From an uncultured Clostridia bacterium (GTDB lineage Bacteria; Bacillota; Clostridia; Christensenellales; Borkfalkiaceae), in assembly GCA_944338265.1 (NCBI GenBank), contig CALVLO010000059.1:1-8710 (forward strand): a stretch of 8,710 nucleotides of DNA, read 5' to 3'. Both the position numbers and the translations under genes were made by a program. This document shows positions 1 through 5,229 of this stretch, in pieces. The notes beneath the pieces are model-generated. The model saw nothing but the letters and a program-made list of their open reading frames with translations. It did no database searches and was not told the DNA's origin. The stretch's first letter is position 1. Each line of letters opens with the position of its first letter.

Positions 1-23
1 CCGCGGATAGTCCGCGGGTTTTA
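1..23 (+). terminator. Possible terminator of a convergent gene to the left
   Basis: Bases 1-7 and 11-17 form a perfect 7-bp inverted repeat (CCGCGGA / TCCGCGG) with a 3-base loop, followed on the plus strand by GTTTTAG. That layout suits termination of a rightward transcript entering from outside the window. The stem may extend beyond base 1, so its full size and true direction cannot be judged. Confidence 0.4.
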
Positions 24-31
24 GTTACCAA

Positions 32-65
32 TAAACCGCGCCCGCCGTAAAAACGGCGGGCGCGG
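32..65 (-). terminator. GC-rich terminator-like hairpin after the leftmost gene
   Basis: The arms 36-47 and 54-65 are a perfect 12-bp inverted repeat (CCGCGCCCGCCG / CGGCGGGCGCGG) around a 6-base loop, starting 14 bases after the stop of the hypothetical membrane protein. In leftward RNA the stem is followed by UUUAUU, a short interrupted U tract. The very stable stem makes it a likely transcript end, although the U tract is weaker than at the other terminators in this window. Confidence 0.65.
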
Positions 66-79
66 CGGCTTTCCTCAAA

Positions 80-637
80 TTAAGTTCTATCGTCGGGCTG
101 TATTTGCTTCTCTTCCGCGGGCATAACAGGCGCAGAGGGCTTCGATGCCGCAGCGGGCAGGGTGGAGAGCATCTTCCCGACGGCGGGAATACGCCCCTCG
201 TACAGGTTCCCTGTAAGATCGATGGCATACAGGCGGAGCGGACGCACGTTGGAGCGCTTGCCTGCCGCAAACAGCCAACCGAGTTCCTCCCGTTCCAACC
301 GCAGCGCAATCGAGCGGCGCTGTTCGATGACGATATGCGCCCCTGCATCCAGCCCCGCCTTTTTGCGGTAGAGGGATGTGAGATCGTAGGCGACGCCGCC
401 ATCCTTGACGCCGAGCTCGCGCAGAGCGATCTCGCTGACCGAGCGGTTCCCCACGATAAGGGAGGCATATTCGGCGCGTGTGACGACATCTTTGGCGCAC
501 AGCCCCGTGAATTTGAGCCGCTGCACCGCAAGGCGGCTGCGCAGCGTGAGCACCGCCCACGCGAGCGCCGCAAGGATGACGAGCGTGAGCAGCCCGAACA
601 CGAGCATGATGACGCCTGCATTTTCATTCAGCCACAT
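80..637 (-). CDS. Hypothetical single-pass membrane protein
   Basis: I do not recognise this 185-residue protein. It has a short, probably external N-terminus, one strong transmembrane helix (about 8-31, rich in Val, Leu and Ala), then a basic stretch (RSRLAVQRLKF) that by the positive-inside rule puts the rest in the cytoplasm. The soluble part (about 36-160) is a mixed alpha/beta sequence with SEIALRELGVKDGGVAYDLTS, a basic RRSIALRLERE segment and LRLYAIDLTGNLYEGRIP. The tail (about 160-185) is Pro/Ala-rich and probably disordered. No catalytic or nucleotide-binding motif is evident. The ATG at 637 is supported by AAAGGAG at 644-650 with six bases of spacing. It lies 36 bases after the SpoIIQ-like gene and is followed by a GC-rich hairpin, so it is probably the last gene of a small operon of envelope proteins. 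Confidence 0.82.
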   Translation of the reverse strand: MWLNENAGVIMLVFGLLTLVILAALAWAVLTLRSRLAVQRLKFTGLCAKDVVTRAEYASLIVGNRSVSEIALRELGVKDGGVAYDLTSLYRKKAGLDAGAHIVIEQRRSIALRLEREELGWLFAAGKRSNVRPLRLYAIDLTGNLYEGRIPAVGKMLSTLPAAASKPSAPVMPAEEKQIQPDDRT

Positions 638-650
638 AGCATACTCCTTT

Positions 651-663
651 GGGCGATGCGCCC
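651..663 (-). other. Small hairpin just upstream of a ribosome binding site
   Basis: In the 36-base gap after the LytM gene, GGGCG-CAT-CGCCC (minus strand) forms a 5-bp all-GC stem with a 3-base loop. It ends one base before the AAAGGAG (650-644) that serves the following gene. There is no T run, so it is not a terminator; a role in mRNA stability or translation is only a guess. Confidence 0.3.
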
Positions 664-673
664 GCCCGAAGGC

Positions 674-1318
674 TCACTTCTCGCTGTAAGTGAGGTCGAG
701 ATAGGTGTTGGGGTCGACGGGCGTGCCGTTGACGGCAGTCTCGAGGTGCAAATGCGTGCCATCTGCCGCCTCGGATCCGTATGCCTCGGCGACCGTGCCG
801 ATCACATCACCCTGCTTCACCGCCGCGCCGACGGCAAGCCCCTCCTTGGGCTCGACAAAGCGATAGGTGACCGTAAGCCCATCGCTGTGCGCAATGGTGA
901 TGAGGTTGCCGAGCTCCTCGCTCAGGCTGATGACGGAGACGGTGCCGTCTGCCATCGCATACACCTCGGTGCCCGCTTCCGCGGCGAAATCCACCGCCTT
1001 ATGCCGATAGATAAAGTCCGTCGTGGCGCTCGTGTAGATCGCATCGTATTCCACCGAGCACGCCTCCACCGCGATGGGGCGCACATAGGCGGGCGATTCT
1101 TGTTCGGAAGGTCCCGTCGGCTCGGAAGGCTCGGGCTCCTCCGTGCCGTCGTCGGGCGGGAGCGTCCCCGGATCGTCCGTGGGCGGGACTTCCACAAAGT
1201 CATCGGCGCGGCGCGTGGTGAACCACACGGTGAGCACGATCGCCGCTGCGAGCAGGAGCGCGCCTGCCGCGAGCAAAATGTAGTAGATACGCTTCTTTTT
1301 CGTGTTTTCCTCTTTCAT
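674..1318 (-). CDS. SpoIIQ-like membrane-anchored LytM/M23 domain protein
   Basis: The 214 residues start with a basic tail and one transmembrane segment (about 11-33). A Pro/Glu/Asp-rich linker follows (about 39-76), then an extracytoplasmic M23/LytM domain (about 85-210). The M23 zinc ligands are present: His106 and Asp110 in HKAVD, and His191 in THLHLE with His189 as the first HxH residue. The usual catalytic His in T-x-Y-x-H is Phe154 here (TYRF), so endopeptidase activity is doubtful. The single anchor, the short stretch YDAIYTSATTDFIYRHKAVDF ahead of and over the first motif, and VGAAVKQGDVIG resemble SpoIIQ, the forespore membrane protein that partners SpoIIIAH during engulfment. An ordinary cell-wall M23 peptidase or a divisome LytM regulator are alternatives. 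The start ATG at 1318 has GGAGG at 1325-1329 with six bases of spacing. It is followed after 36 bases by another anchored protein. Confidence 0.85.
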   Translation of the reverse strand: MKEENTKKKRIYYILLAAGALLLAAAIVLTVWFTTRRADDFVEVPPTDDPGTLPPDDGTEEPEPSEPTGPSEQESPAYVRPIAVEACSVEYDAIYTSATTDFIYRHKAVDFAAEAGTEVYAMADGTVSVISLSEELGNLITIAHSDGLTVTYRFVEPKEGLAVGAAVKQGDVIGTVAEAYGSEAADGTHLHLETAVNGTPVDPNTYLDLTYSEK

Positions 1319-1365
1319 GATACTCCTCCGTCAGATGGTATGTAGATGATGGACCGCCCGCGCGC

Positions 1366-1375
1366 CGTTTATACC
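1366..1375 (-). promoter_or_regulatory. GGTATAAACG element, copy 2 (possible -10 region)
   Basis: This is the second copy of the decamer at 1880-1889, in the 85-base gap before the LytM gene and 47 bases from its ATG. The same gap holds a 12-base palindrome CAAAAATTTTTG (1384-1395) with CCG/CGG flanks. That palindrome lacks a following T tract on the minus strand, so it is not called a terminator. No convincing -35 is visible at the proper distance. Confidence 0.25.
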
Positions 1376-1403
1376 CGCCGCCGCAAAAATTTTTGTGCGG
1401 TGC

Positions 1404-1829
1404 TCATATGCCGCCGAAGATGACGGGTGAGCCCACCGCCGTCTGCGATGCGCTCACGGCAATATGGAGGTTGATAACATGCTCCCCCATGCGGATGCCG
1501 CCGCCGAGCCGCGGCGCATACAGATAGTAGTTTTTTACCCCGCAAGCCTCCTCCGTAAAGCAAAGCTCCGCCCCGAATTGCGCTTTGAGCGCCTCGTAGC
1601 GATCTCCCGCATAGCGGACGCTCTCCCCCGCCACGGGCGTGAGCAGTTTATAGAGGACGGGATATTCCGCCCGCTCGATGCCCGCCGAGGAGGACGCCCC
1701 GCGCGAAAATTCGTAGCCGTACCCGCCTTCAAAGAGGGGCGCGCGCGTGAGAAGATAGGCAAACGCTCCCGCCGCGAATGCCGCGGCGATGATGCAGAGC
1801 CCGCCAAGTTTTTTCCCGAACGAACGCAT
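1404..1829 (-). CDS. Membrane-anchored or secreted protein, possibly YwmB-like
   Basis: This 141-residue protein is not firmly recognised. Residues 1-7 are basic, and about 9-28 (LGGLCIIAAAFAAGAFAYLL) form a signal peptide or single membrane anchor, so the remainder should lie outside the membrane. The soluble part contains GESVRYAGDRYEAL (68-81), GVKNYYLYAPRL (97-108), INLHIAV (119-125) and a final GSPVIFGGI. The closing pattern (hydrophobic NLxIA, then GTP-I-I near the end) recalls the YwmB family, which in Bacillus lies near spoIID and spoIIQ. The next gene here is SpoIIQ-like, which gives mild support, but YwmB proteins are usually longer. Two starts are possible: ATG at 1829 (chosen) or an in-frame TTG at 1832. 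Both use the GGGAGGGG buried in the preceding hairpin. It is probably co-transcribed with the next gene, 85 bases downstream. Confidence 0.8.
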   Translation of the reverse strand: MRSFGKKLGGLCIIAAAFAAGAFAYLLTRAPLFEGGYGYEFSRGASSSAGIERAEYPVLYKLLTPVAGESVRYAGDRYEALKAQFGAELCFTEEACGVKNYYLYAPRLGGGIRMGEHVINLHIAVSASQTAVGSPVIFGGI

Positions 1830-1830
1830 C

Positions 1831-1865
1831 AAAAAACCCCTCCCGCTTTCGACGGAAGGAGTTTT
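1831..1865 (-). terminator. Strong terminator-like hairpin that contains the next gene's ribosome binding site
   Basis: On the minus strand 1865-1853 (AAAACTCCTTCCG) pairs with 1845-1833 (CGGGAGGGGTTTT) over 13 contiguous base pairs, two of them G-U, around a 7-base loop (1852-1846), and a T6 run (1836-1831) follows. The G-U pairs would be A-C mismatches on the other strand, so the structure is specific to leftward RNA. It is the only terminator candidate after hinT. The 3' arm GGGAGGGG (1844-1837) is also the Shine-Dalgarno of the next gene, whose ATG is at 1829, and the 5' arm has an anti-SD-like CTCCTT. Confidence 0.75.
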
Positions 1866-1879
1866 GCCCGTTTTGTGTT

Positions 1880-1889
1880 CGTTTATACC
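1880..1889 (-). promoter_or_regulatory. GGTATAAACG element, copy 1 (possible -10 region)
   Basis: The decamer GGTATAAACG (minus strand) occurs here and again at 1366-1375, each about 50 bases upstream of the start of a membrane-protein gene (to ATG 1829 and ATG 1318). TATAAA could be a -10 box giving a start near 1875, ahead of the hairpin. No good -35 (best about 3 of 6 matches to TTGACA at 17 bases) and no clear sporulation-sigma -35 is seen, so the promoter reading is weak. Confidence 0.25.
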
Positions 1890-1904
1890 GCGTTTTTTGA
1901 TCGC

Positions 1905-2237
1905 TCACCACCCGAGCTTTTCGCCGCCCAGAACGTGGATATGCAGATGATGCACCGTCTGCCCCGCGCTCTCGCCCTGATTGACGACGAGGCGGTACCC
2001 ATCCGAGAGCCCCCACGCCGCTGCATGCGAGGCGATGACGTTGAGCATGCGCCCCACGAGCGCGGTGCGCGCGGGCGTGAGCTCGGCAAGCAGGGCAAAG
2101 TGCTCCTTGGGCACGCAGAGAAGGTGCACACTTGCCTTGGGCTCGATGTCCTTGAAGACGAGCATCTCGCCATCTTCATACACCTTGGCAGAGGGGATCT
2201 CGCCCGTGACGATCTTGCAAAATACACAGTTTTCCAT
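1905..2237 (-). CDS. hinT: HIT-family hydrolase, HinT type
   Basis: HinT-type proteins are small dimeric cytoplasmic nucleotide phosphoramidases that hydrolyse AMP-linked amines, including aminoacyl-adenylates. The 110 residues match the subfamily length. The histidine triad is His97-Leu-His99-Ile-His101 in VHHLHIHVLGG, with His99 in the nucleophile position. The upstream NQGESAGQTV matches the Hint substrate loop, and the end GGEKLGW resembles the Hint C-terminus (GGR..hWPPG), although the final PPG is missing. Cys4, Cys7 and His46 with His97 could form the structural zinc site seen in some bacterial members. The start ATG at 2237 lies three bases after the mtaB stop, and its GGAGG (2246-2250) is within the last mtaB codons. 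This places it in the prmA-rsmE-mtaB operon. A role near tRNA or aminoacyl-adenylate metabolism is inferred from context only. Confidence 0.9.
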   Translation of the reverse strand: MENCVFCKIVTGEIPSAKVYEDGEMLVFKDIEPKASVHLLCVPKEHFALLAELTPARTALVGRMLNVIASHAAAWGLSDGYRLVVNQGESAGQTVHHLHIHVLGGEKLGW

Positions 2238-2240
2238 AAG

Positions 2241-3476
2241 TTATTCCTCCTGAATTTCTCGAACGATTTCGGCTTCGTAGCCGTCTTTTACCCTTTTGGA
2301 GAGCCGTACCTCGTACATGCCCCCCTCGTTTGCGCCCGCGCAATGCACGCGGATATAATTTTGCGTGTAGCCACCGTCCTCTTCGAAGAGCGCCGTAAGC
2401 GTGCGCCCCGCAAAGCGGGCGAGATAGCGCTCCTCCGCCTCCGCCGCGCAGGCGAGCATGCGCGCCATGCGCTGTTTTTTGACGGCGGGCGGAAGATCGG
2501 GCAGCCTTGCCGCGACGGTACCCTCCCGCCGCGAATAGGGAAAGGCGTGCACCCGCGCGAGCCCCGCCGCCTGCACAATGGCAAGAGACTGCGCGAAATC
2601 CTCCTCCGTCTCCGTCGGAAATCCCACGATGAGATCCGTCGTGATCGCCGCATCGGGGAAATATTCATAGATGAGCGCGCAGGCTTCGAGATATTGCGCC
2701 CGCGTGTAGCGGCGGTTCATCTTTTTTAAGACGGCGTCCGCGCCGCTTTGCAGCGAGAGGTGAAAGTGCTCGCACACATTGCCCGCCGCCTTCATCTTCT
2801 CCAAAAACGCCCGCGTGACGATCCCCTCCTCCAAGGAGCCGAGGCGGATGCGCTTGGGGAGTCGCCCCAAACGCAGCAGCAGATCGCCGAGGTCGGCATC
2901 GCCATCGCGGTAAGAGGTGATATCGATGCCCGCAAGCACGATCTCGCGGGCGGGAAGCGCCGCCGCCGCCTCCGCCGCGACGGATGCCATAGAGCGCGAA
3001 CGGGTGCGCCCGCGCAGATAGGGAATGAGGCAATAGGAGCAAAAGCGGTTGCAGCCATCCTGAATGCGCAAAAAGGCGCGCGTCTTGGTCTGTTTGGGGA
3101 TGGGCAGCTCGCAGAAGCCTTCCTCCTCCTCCAAAAACCGCCCCGTCTCGCCGAGGCGGGCGATGATGCGGTCCTTATGCTGCGCGCCCGAAACGAGCGT
3201 GACGCCCTCGCGCGCGGCGAATGCGGCGGGATCGTGCTGCGCCGCGCACCCGCACACGACGATGCGCGCCGCGGGATTGAACTTCCTGACGCGGGCGACT
3301 GCCTGGCGGCTCTTTTTTTCCGCCTCCGCCGTGACCGCGCAGGTGTTGATGAGGTAGAGATCTGCCTTGCAGAGCGTATCCGTCACCTCGTAGCCGCACG
3401 CCTCGAGCGCGGCGAGCAGCGAGGCGCTCTCCACCTCGTTGACCTTGCAGCCGAGCGTGAAAACGCAAGCCTTCAT
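2241..3476 (-). CDS. mtaB: tRNA t6A37 methylthiotransferase MtaB
   Basis: MtaB converts t6A37 to ms2t6A37 in tRNAs reading ANN codons, using radical SAM chemistry and two 4Fe-4S clusters. The 411 residues show the three-domain methylthiotransferase layout. The N-terminal domain carries the auxiliary-cluster cysteines Cys10 (TLGCKVNEVES), Cys46 (INTCAVT) and Cys77 (CGCAAQ). The radical SAM domain has the CxxxCxxC triad at Cys142, Cys146 and Cys149 (GCNRFCSYC). A C-terminal TRAM domain from about 345 is the presumed tRNA-binding part. TLGCKVNEVES and its position after prmA-rsmE point to the MtaB (YqeV) branch rather than MiaB or RimO. The ATG at 3476 overlaps the rsmE stop as ATGA, typical of translational coupling; a longer in-frame start near 3569 lies inside rsmE and is not preferred. 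The last codons contain the GGAGG used by the next gene. Confidence 0.95.
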   Translation of the reverse strand: MKACVFTLGCKVNEVESASLLAALEACGYEVTDTLCKADLYLINTCAVTAEAEKKSRQAVARVRKFNPAARIVVCGCAAQHDPAAFAAREGVTLVSGAQHKDRIIARLGETGRFLEEEEGFCELPIPKQTKTRAFLRIQDGCNRFCSYCLIPYLRGRTRSRSMASVAAEAAAALPAREIVLAGIDITSYRDGDADLGDLLLRLGRLPKRIRLGSLEEGIVTRAFLEKMKAAGNVCEHFHLSLQSGADAVLKKMNRRYTRAQYLEACALIYEYFPDAAITTDLIVGFPTETEEDFAQSLAIVQAAGLARVHAFPYSRREGTVAARLPDLPPAVKKQRMARMLACAAEAEERYLARFAGRTLTALFEEDGGYTQNYIRVHCAGANEGGMYEVRLSKRVKDGYEAEIVREIQEE

Positions 3477-4186
3477 CCGAGTTCCCCCGCCCTGTACATG
3501 ATGACGGCGGTGAGGGCAATTGCCGCCGTCTCCGCCCGCAGAATGCGCCTGCCGAGCGAGATGCCGCAATAGCCGAGCGCCTTAGCACGCGCGAACTCCT
3601 CTTCCGAAAATCCCCCTTCACTCCCGACGACGGCGCACACCGAGCCGCCCGCAGAGACGGGCGCCTCGCTCGCCTCCAAAAATTCGCAGGCGAAGAACTT
3701 TTGCCCGCACGCCGCACCCGCCGCGAGCGCCTCTTCCAGCGTTTTGAAGTACTCCACCGTTGGCACGGAGGCGCGCAGGCACTGCTTCGCCGCCTCGCGG
3801 GCGACGCGGTTGAGCCGCTCGAGCTTGTTCTCGTTCATATACGCCGCGCAGAAGCGGGAGGAAAACACCCCGATGCGGGAGACGCCGAGCTCCGTCGCCT
3901 TCTGCACGACGAGCTCCGTCTTATCCCCTTTGAGTGCGCCGATGAGCAAAAAAACTTCTGTATGCGGCTCGCGGGAGGAGACGCTCTCGCGCACGACGTG
4001 CACGGTGACGCCCTCCTTTGCAAGTTTTGCGACGATGGCGGAATATTCCTTGCCGCTGCCGTCGAAGAGGGTGACTTCATCCCCCTCCGCAAGGCGCAGA
4101 ACGTTCTTTGCATGGCGGCTCTCCTCGGCGGGGAGCACCATCTCCTTTGCGATCTGTTCCACAAAAAAACGCTTGGGCGCGGACAT
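3473..4186 (-). CDS. rsmE: 16S rRNA (uracil-1498-N3)-methyltransferase RsmE
   Basis: RsmE methylates N3 of U1498 in 16S rRNA near the decoding site; it is a dimeric SPOUT-fold enzyme. The 237 residues begin with a PUA-like domain (RFFVEQI... with HAKNVLRL at 25-32). The SPOUT domain has KGDKTELVVQKATELGV (86-102), EAAKQCLRASVP (131-142) and the SAM-knot motifs GSEGGFSEEE (188-197) and LGRRILRAETA (211-221). The knot motif usually reads G-P-E-G-G; here Ser replaces Pro, a mild variation. The ATG at 4186 is fixed by a strong GGAGG at 4194-4198 with seven bases of spacing. The final TGA of prmA lies directly after that GGAGG, so the two genes are probably translationally coupled, with a gap of only four bases. 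The 3' end overlaps mtaB by four bases (ATGA). Confidence 0.95.
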   Translation of the reverse strand: MSAPKRFFVEQIAKEMVLPAEESRHAKNVLRLAEGDEVTLFDGSGKEYSAIVAKLAKEGVTVHVVRESVSSREPHTEVFLLIGALKGDKTELVVQKATELGVSRIGVFSSRFCAAYMNENKLERLNRVAREAAKQCLRASVPTVEYFKTLEEALAAGAACGQKFFACEFLEASEAPVSAGGSVCAVVGSEGGFSEEEFARAKALGYCGISLGRRILRAETAAIALTAVIMYRAGELG

Positions 4187-4190
4187 GGTG

Positions 4191-5129
4191 TCACCTCCGG
4201 TAGACGAGCGCGTACCACTCGCCCTTGCGTATCTCCCGCACGAGCGTGAGCCCCTCGGCGCCAAACGCCTCTTTGACGAGGGGCAGACGGCTCTCGATGA
4301 TGCCGCTCAAAATGAGCGTGCCGCCTGCTTTGAGGTTTTTTGGCACGCTCGGCGCAAGGCGCACCAAAATTTCCGCCGTAATATTGGCGAGCACGACCTC
4401 ACCCTTGATCGCCGCATCCGCCAAAAGATCGGAATGAGCGACGACCGCCCGCTCCGCCACGCCGTTTTTCTCGGCATTGTGCGCCGCGCTCTCCACGGCG
4501 ACGGGGTCGATATCCGTCAAATAGGCGCGCCCCGCCCCGAGCTTTAAGGCGGCGATGCCCAAAATGCCGCTGCCGCAGCCCACGTCGATGACGGTATCGC
4601 CCGCCCGGAGGACTTCCTGCAATGCTTCGAGGCACATGGAAGTCGTCTCGTGCTCGCCCGTGCCGAACGCCATGTTGGAATCAAGCAGCACGACCGCCTC
4701 TTCCGCCCGCGGCGCATAGGCGATCCACGCGGGCACCACAACGACGCGCGCCCCGATATGGATGGGGCGGAAGTGCTTCTTCCATACGTCGATCCAATCG
4801 TCGCCGTCGATGGTGCGGCGCGTCTCTTCAAGGGAGCCGAACTCCAACCCGCCGCGCGCCTTCATGGCGGCAAGCGAACGGCGGATGGCGGAGATCGCCC
4901 CATCCGCCGCCTCTGGTCTTAAAAAGCATTTTACGAGCACATCCCCCTGCGGGATGCGCAGCGCATCGTCCATATAATCCCAATAGACGCCGCTCTCCCC
5001 GCGCATGAGCGCGGCAACATCGCGGGAATCGCTCACGGCGACCCCGCCTTCTGTGTATTCCCACATGACGTCTGCAACGAGCTCGCTCGCCTCCGACGTC
5101 GTATGTACGGTAAGCTCTGTGTACTTCAT
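4191..5129 (-). CDS. prmA: Ribosomal protein L11 methyltransferase PrmA
   Basis: PrmA uses S-adenosylmethionine to methylate lysines and the N-terminus of ribosomal protein L11. It is 312 residues, normal for the family. The N-terminus MKYTELTVHTT resembles the family start (MKWSELSIHTT in Bacillus, from memory). The N-terminal L11-binding domain is followed by DW...WK..F.P (111-122) and MAFGTGEHETT (153-163). The Rossmann motif I is DVGCGSGILGIAALKLGA (182-199), the acidic ribose-binding end LTDIDP is at 204-209, and the catalytic-loop motif VLANITAEIL is at 246-255. The ATG at 5129 was chosen over a longer open frame to 5222 because the family N-terminus starts exactly there and the extension would run through the promoter. 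No Shine-Dalgarno is present in the expected leaderless transcript. Its TGA is part of the rsmE ribosome binding site. Confidence 0.96.
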   Translation of the reverse strand: MKYTELTVHTTSEASELVADVMWEYTEGGVAVSDSRDVAALMRGESGVYWDYMDDALRIPQGDVLVKCFLRPEAADGAISAIRRSLAAMKARGGLEFGSLEETRRTIDGDDWIDVWKKHFRPIHIGARVVVVPAWIAYAPRAEEAVVLLDSNMAFGTGEHETTSMCLEALQEVLRAGDTVIDVGCGSGILGIAALKLGAGRAYLTDIDPVAVESAAHNAEKNGVAERAVVAHSDLLADAAIKGEVVLANITAEILVRLAPSVPKNLKAGGTLILSGIIESRLPLVKEAFGAEGLTLVREIRKGEWYALVYRR

Positions 5130-5164
5130 GCCTGTATTATAAAGCTTGGGGCGGCGCTTGTCAA
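5130..5164 (-). promoter_or_regulatory. Consensus sigma-A promoter for the prmA operon
   Basis: On the minus strand TTGACA (5164-5159) and TATAAT (5141-5136) both match the housekeeping consensus at all six positions and are separated by exactly 17 bases (5158-5142). With the -10 hexamer at -12 to -7, +1 falls at base 5129, which is the A of the prmA ATG. Only six bases separate the -10 box from the start codon, so there is no room for a Shine-Dalgarno sequence in a message made from this promoter. Confidence 0.88.
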
Positions 5165-5166
5165 GA

Positions 5167-5183
5167 GTTGCAAAAGCTGCAAC
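5167..5183. promoter_or_regulatory. Perfect inverted repeat next to the prmA -35 box (possible operator)
   Basis: The sequence GTTGCA-N5-TGCAAC (arms 5167-5172 and 5178-5183) is a perfect 6-bp dyad. It ends two bases upstream of the -35 hexamer of the prmA promoter and begins four bases after the terminator U tract. The position suits a transcription factor site. A chance dyad of this size is possible, and no known regulator is recognised from it. Confidence 0.35.
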
Positions 5184-5187
5184 ATAC

Positions 5188-5218
5188 AAAAGCAGCCCCG
5201 CATGAGACGCGGAGCCGC
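5188..5218 (-). terminator. Intrinsic terminator after dnaJ
   Basis: Read on the minus strand, 5218-5209 (GCGGCTCCGC) pairs with 5201-5192 (GCGGGGCTGC) over 10 base pairs, including two G-U wobbles, around a 7-base loop. A TTTT run (5191-5188) follows at once. The wobbles make the hairpin better in minus-strand RNA than in plus-strand RNA, which agrees with the direction of dnaJ. It starts 11 bases after the dnaJ stop and ends just before the prmA promoter, so it should close the grpE-dnaK-dnaJ transcript. The U tract is short, so termination may be partial. Confidence 0.7.
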
Positions 5219-5229
5219 ACAATTTTGTT

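Noticed and set aside
104..1345. Long open reading frame on the plus strand, antisense to the two leftmost genes
   Set aside because: Its composition is rich in Arg, Gly, Ala and His, as expected for the antisense of GC-rich codons. It has no recognisable domain, and both minus-strand genes beneath it have proper start signals and domains.
1381..1400. Palindrome CAAAAATTTTTG with CCG/CGG flanks as a terminator of the YwmB-like gene
   Set aside because: The stem would have almost no loop, the flanks pair only with bulges, and there is no T tract after it on the minus strand.
1464..2729. Long open reading frame on the plus strand across the YwmB-like, hinT and mtaB genes
   Set aside because: It is antisense to three genes with clear motifs and crosses their boundaries without any matching structure. 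It is an effect of GC-rich codon usage.
3477..3569. A longer N-terminus for MtaB starting at 3569
   Set aside because: It would overlap rsmE by about 95 bases, whereas the ATG at 3476 gives the family N-terminus and a standard ATGA overlap.
4187..4264. A longer N-terminus for RsmE starting at 4264
   Set aside because: The extension lies inside prmA. The ATG at 4186 has a strong GGAGG and the expected RFFVE start of the family.
5130..5222. A longer N-terminus for PrmA starting at 5222
   Set aside because: The extra 31 residues have no family counterpart and would place the consensus promoter and the dnaJ terminator inside the coding region.
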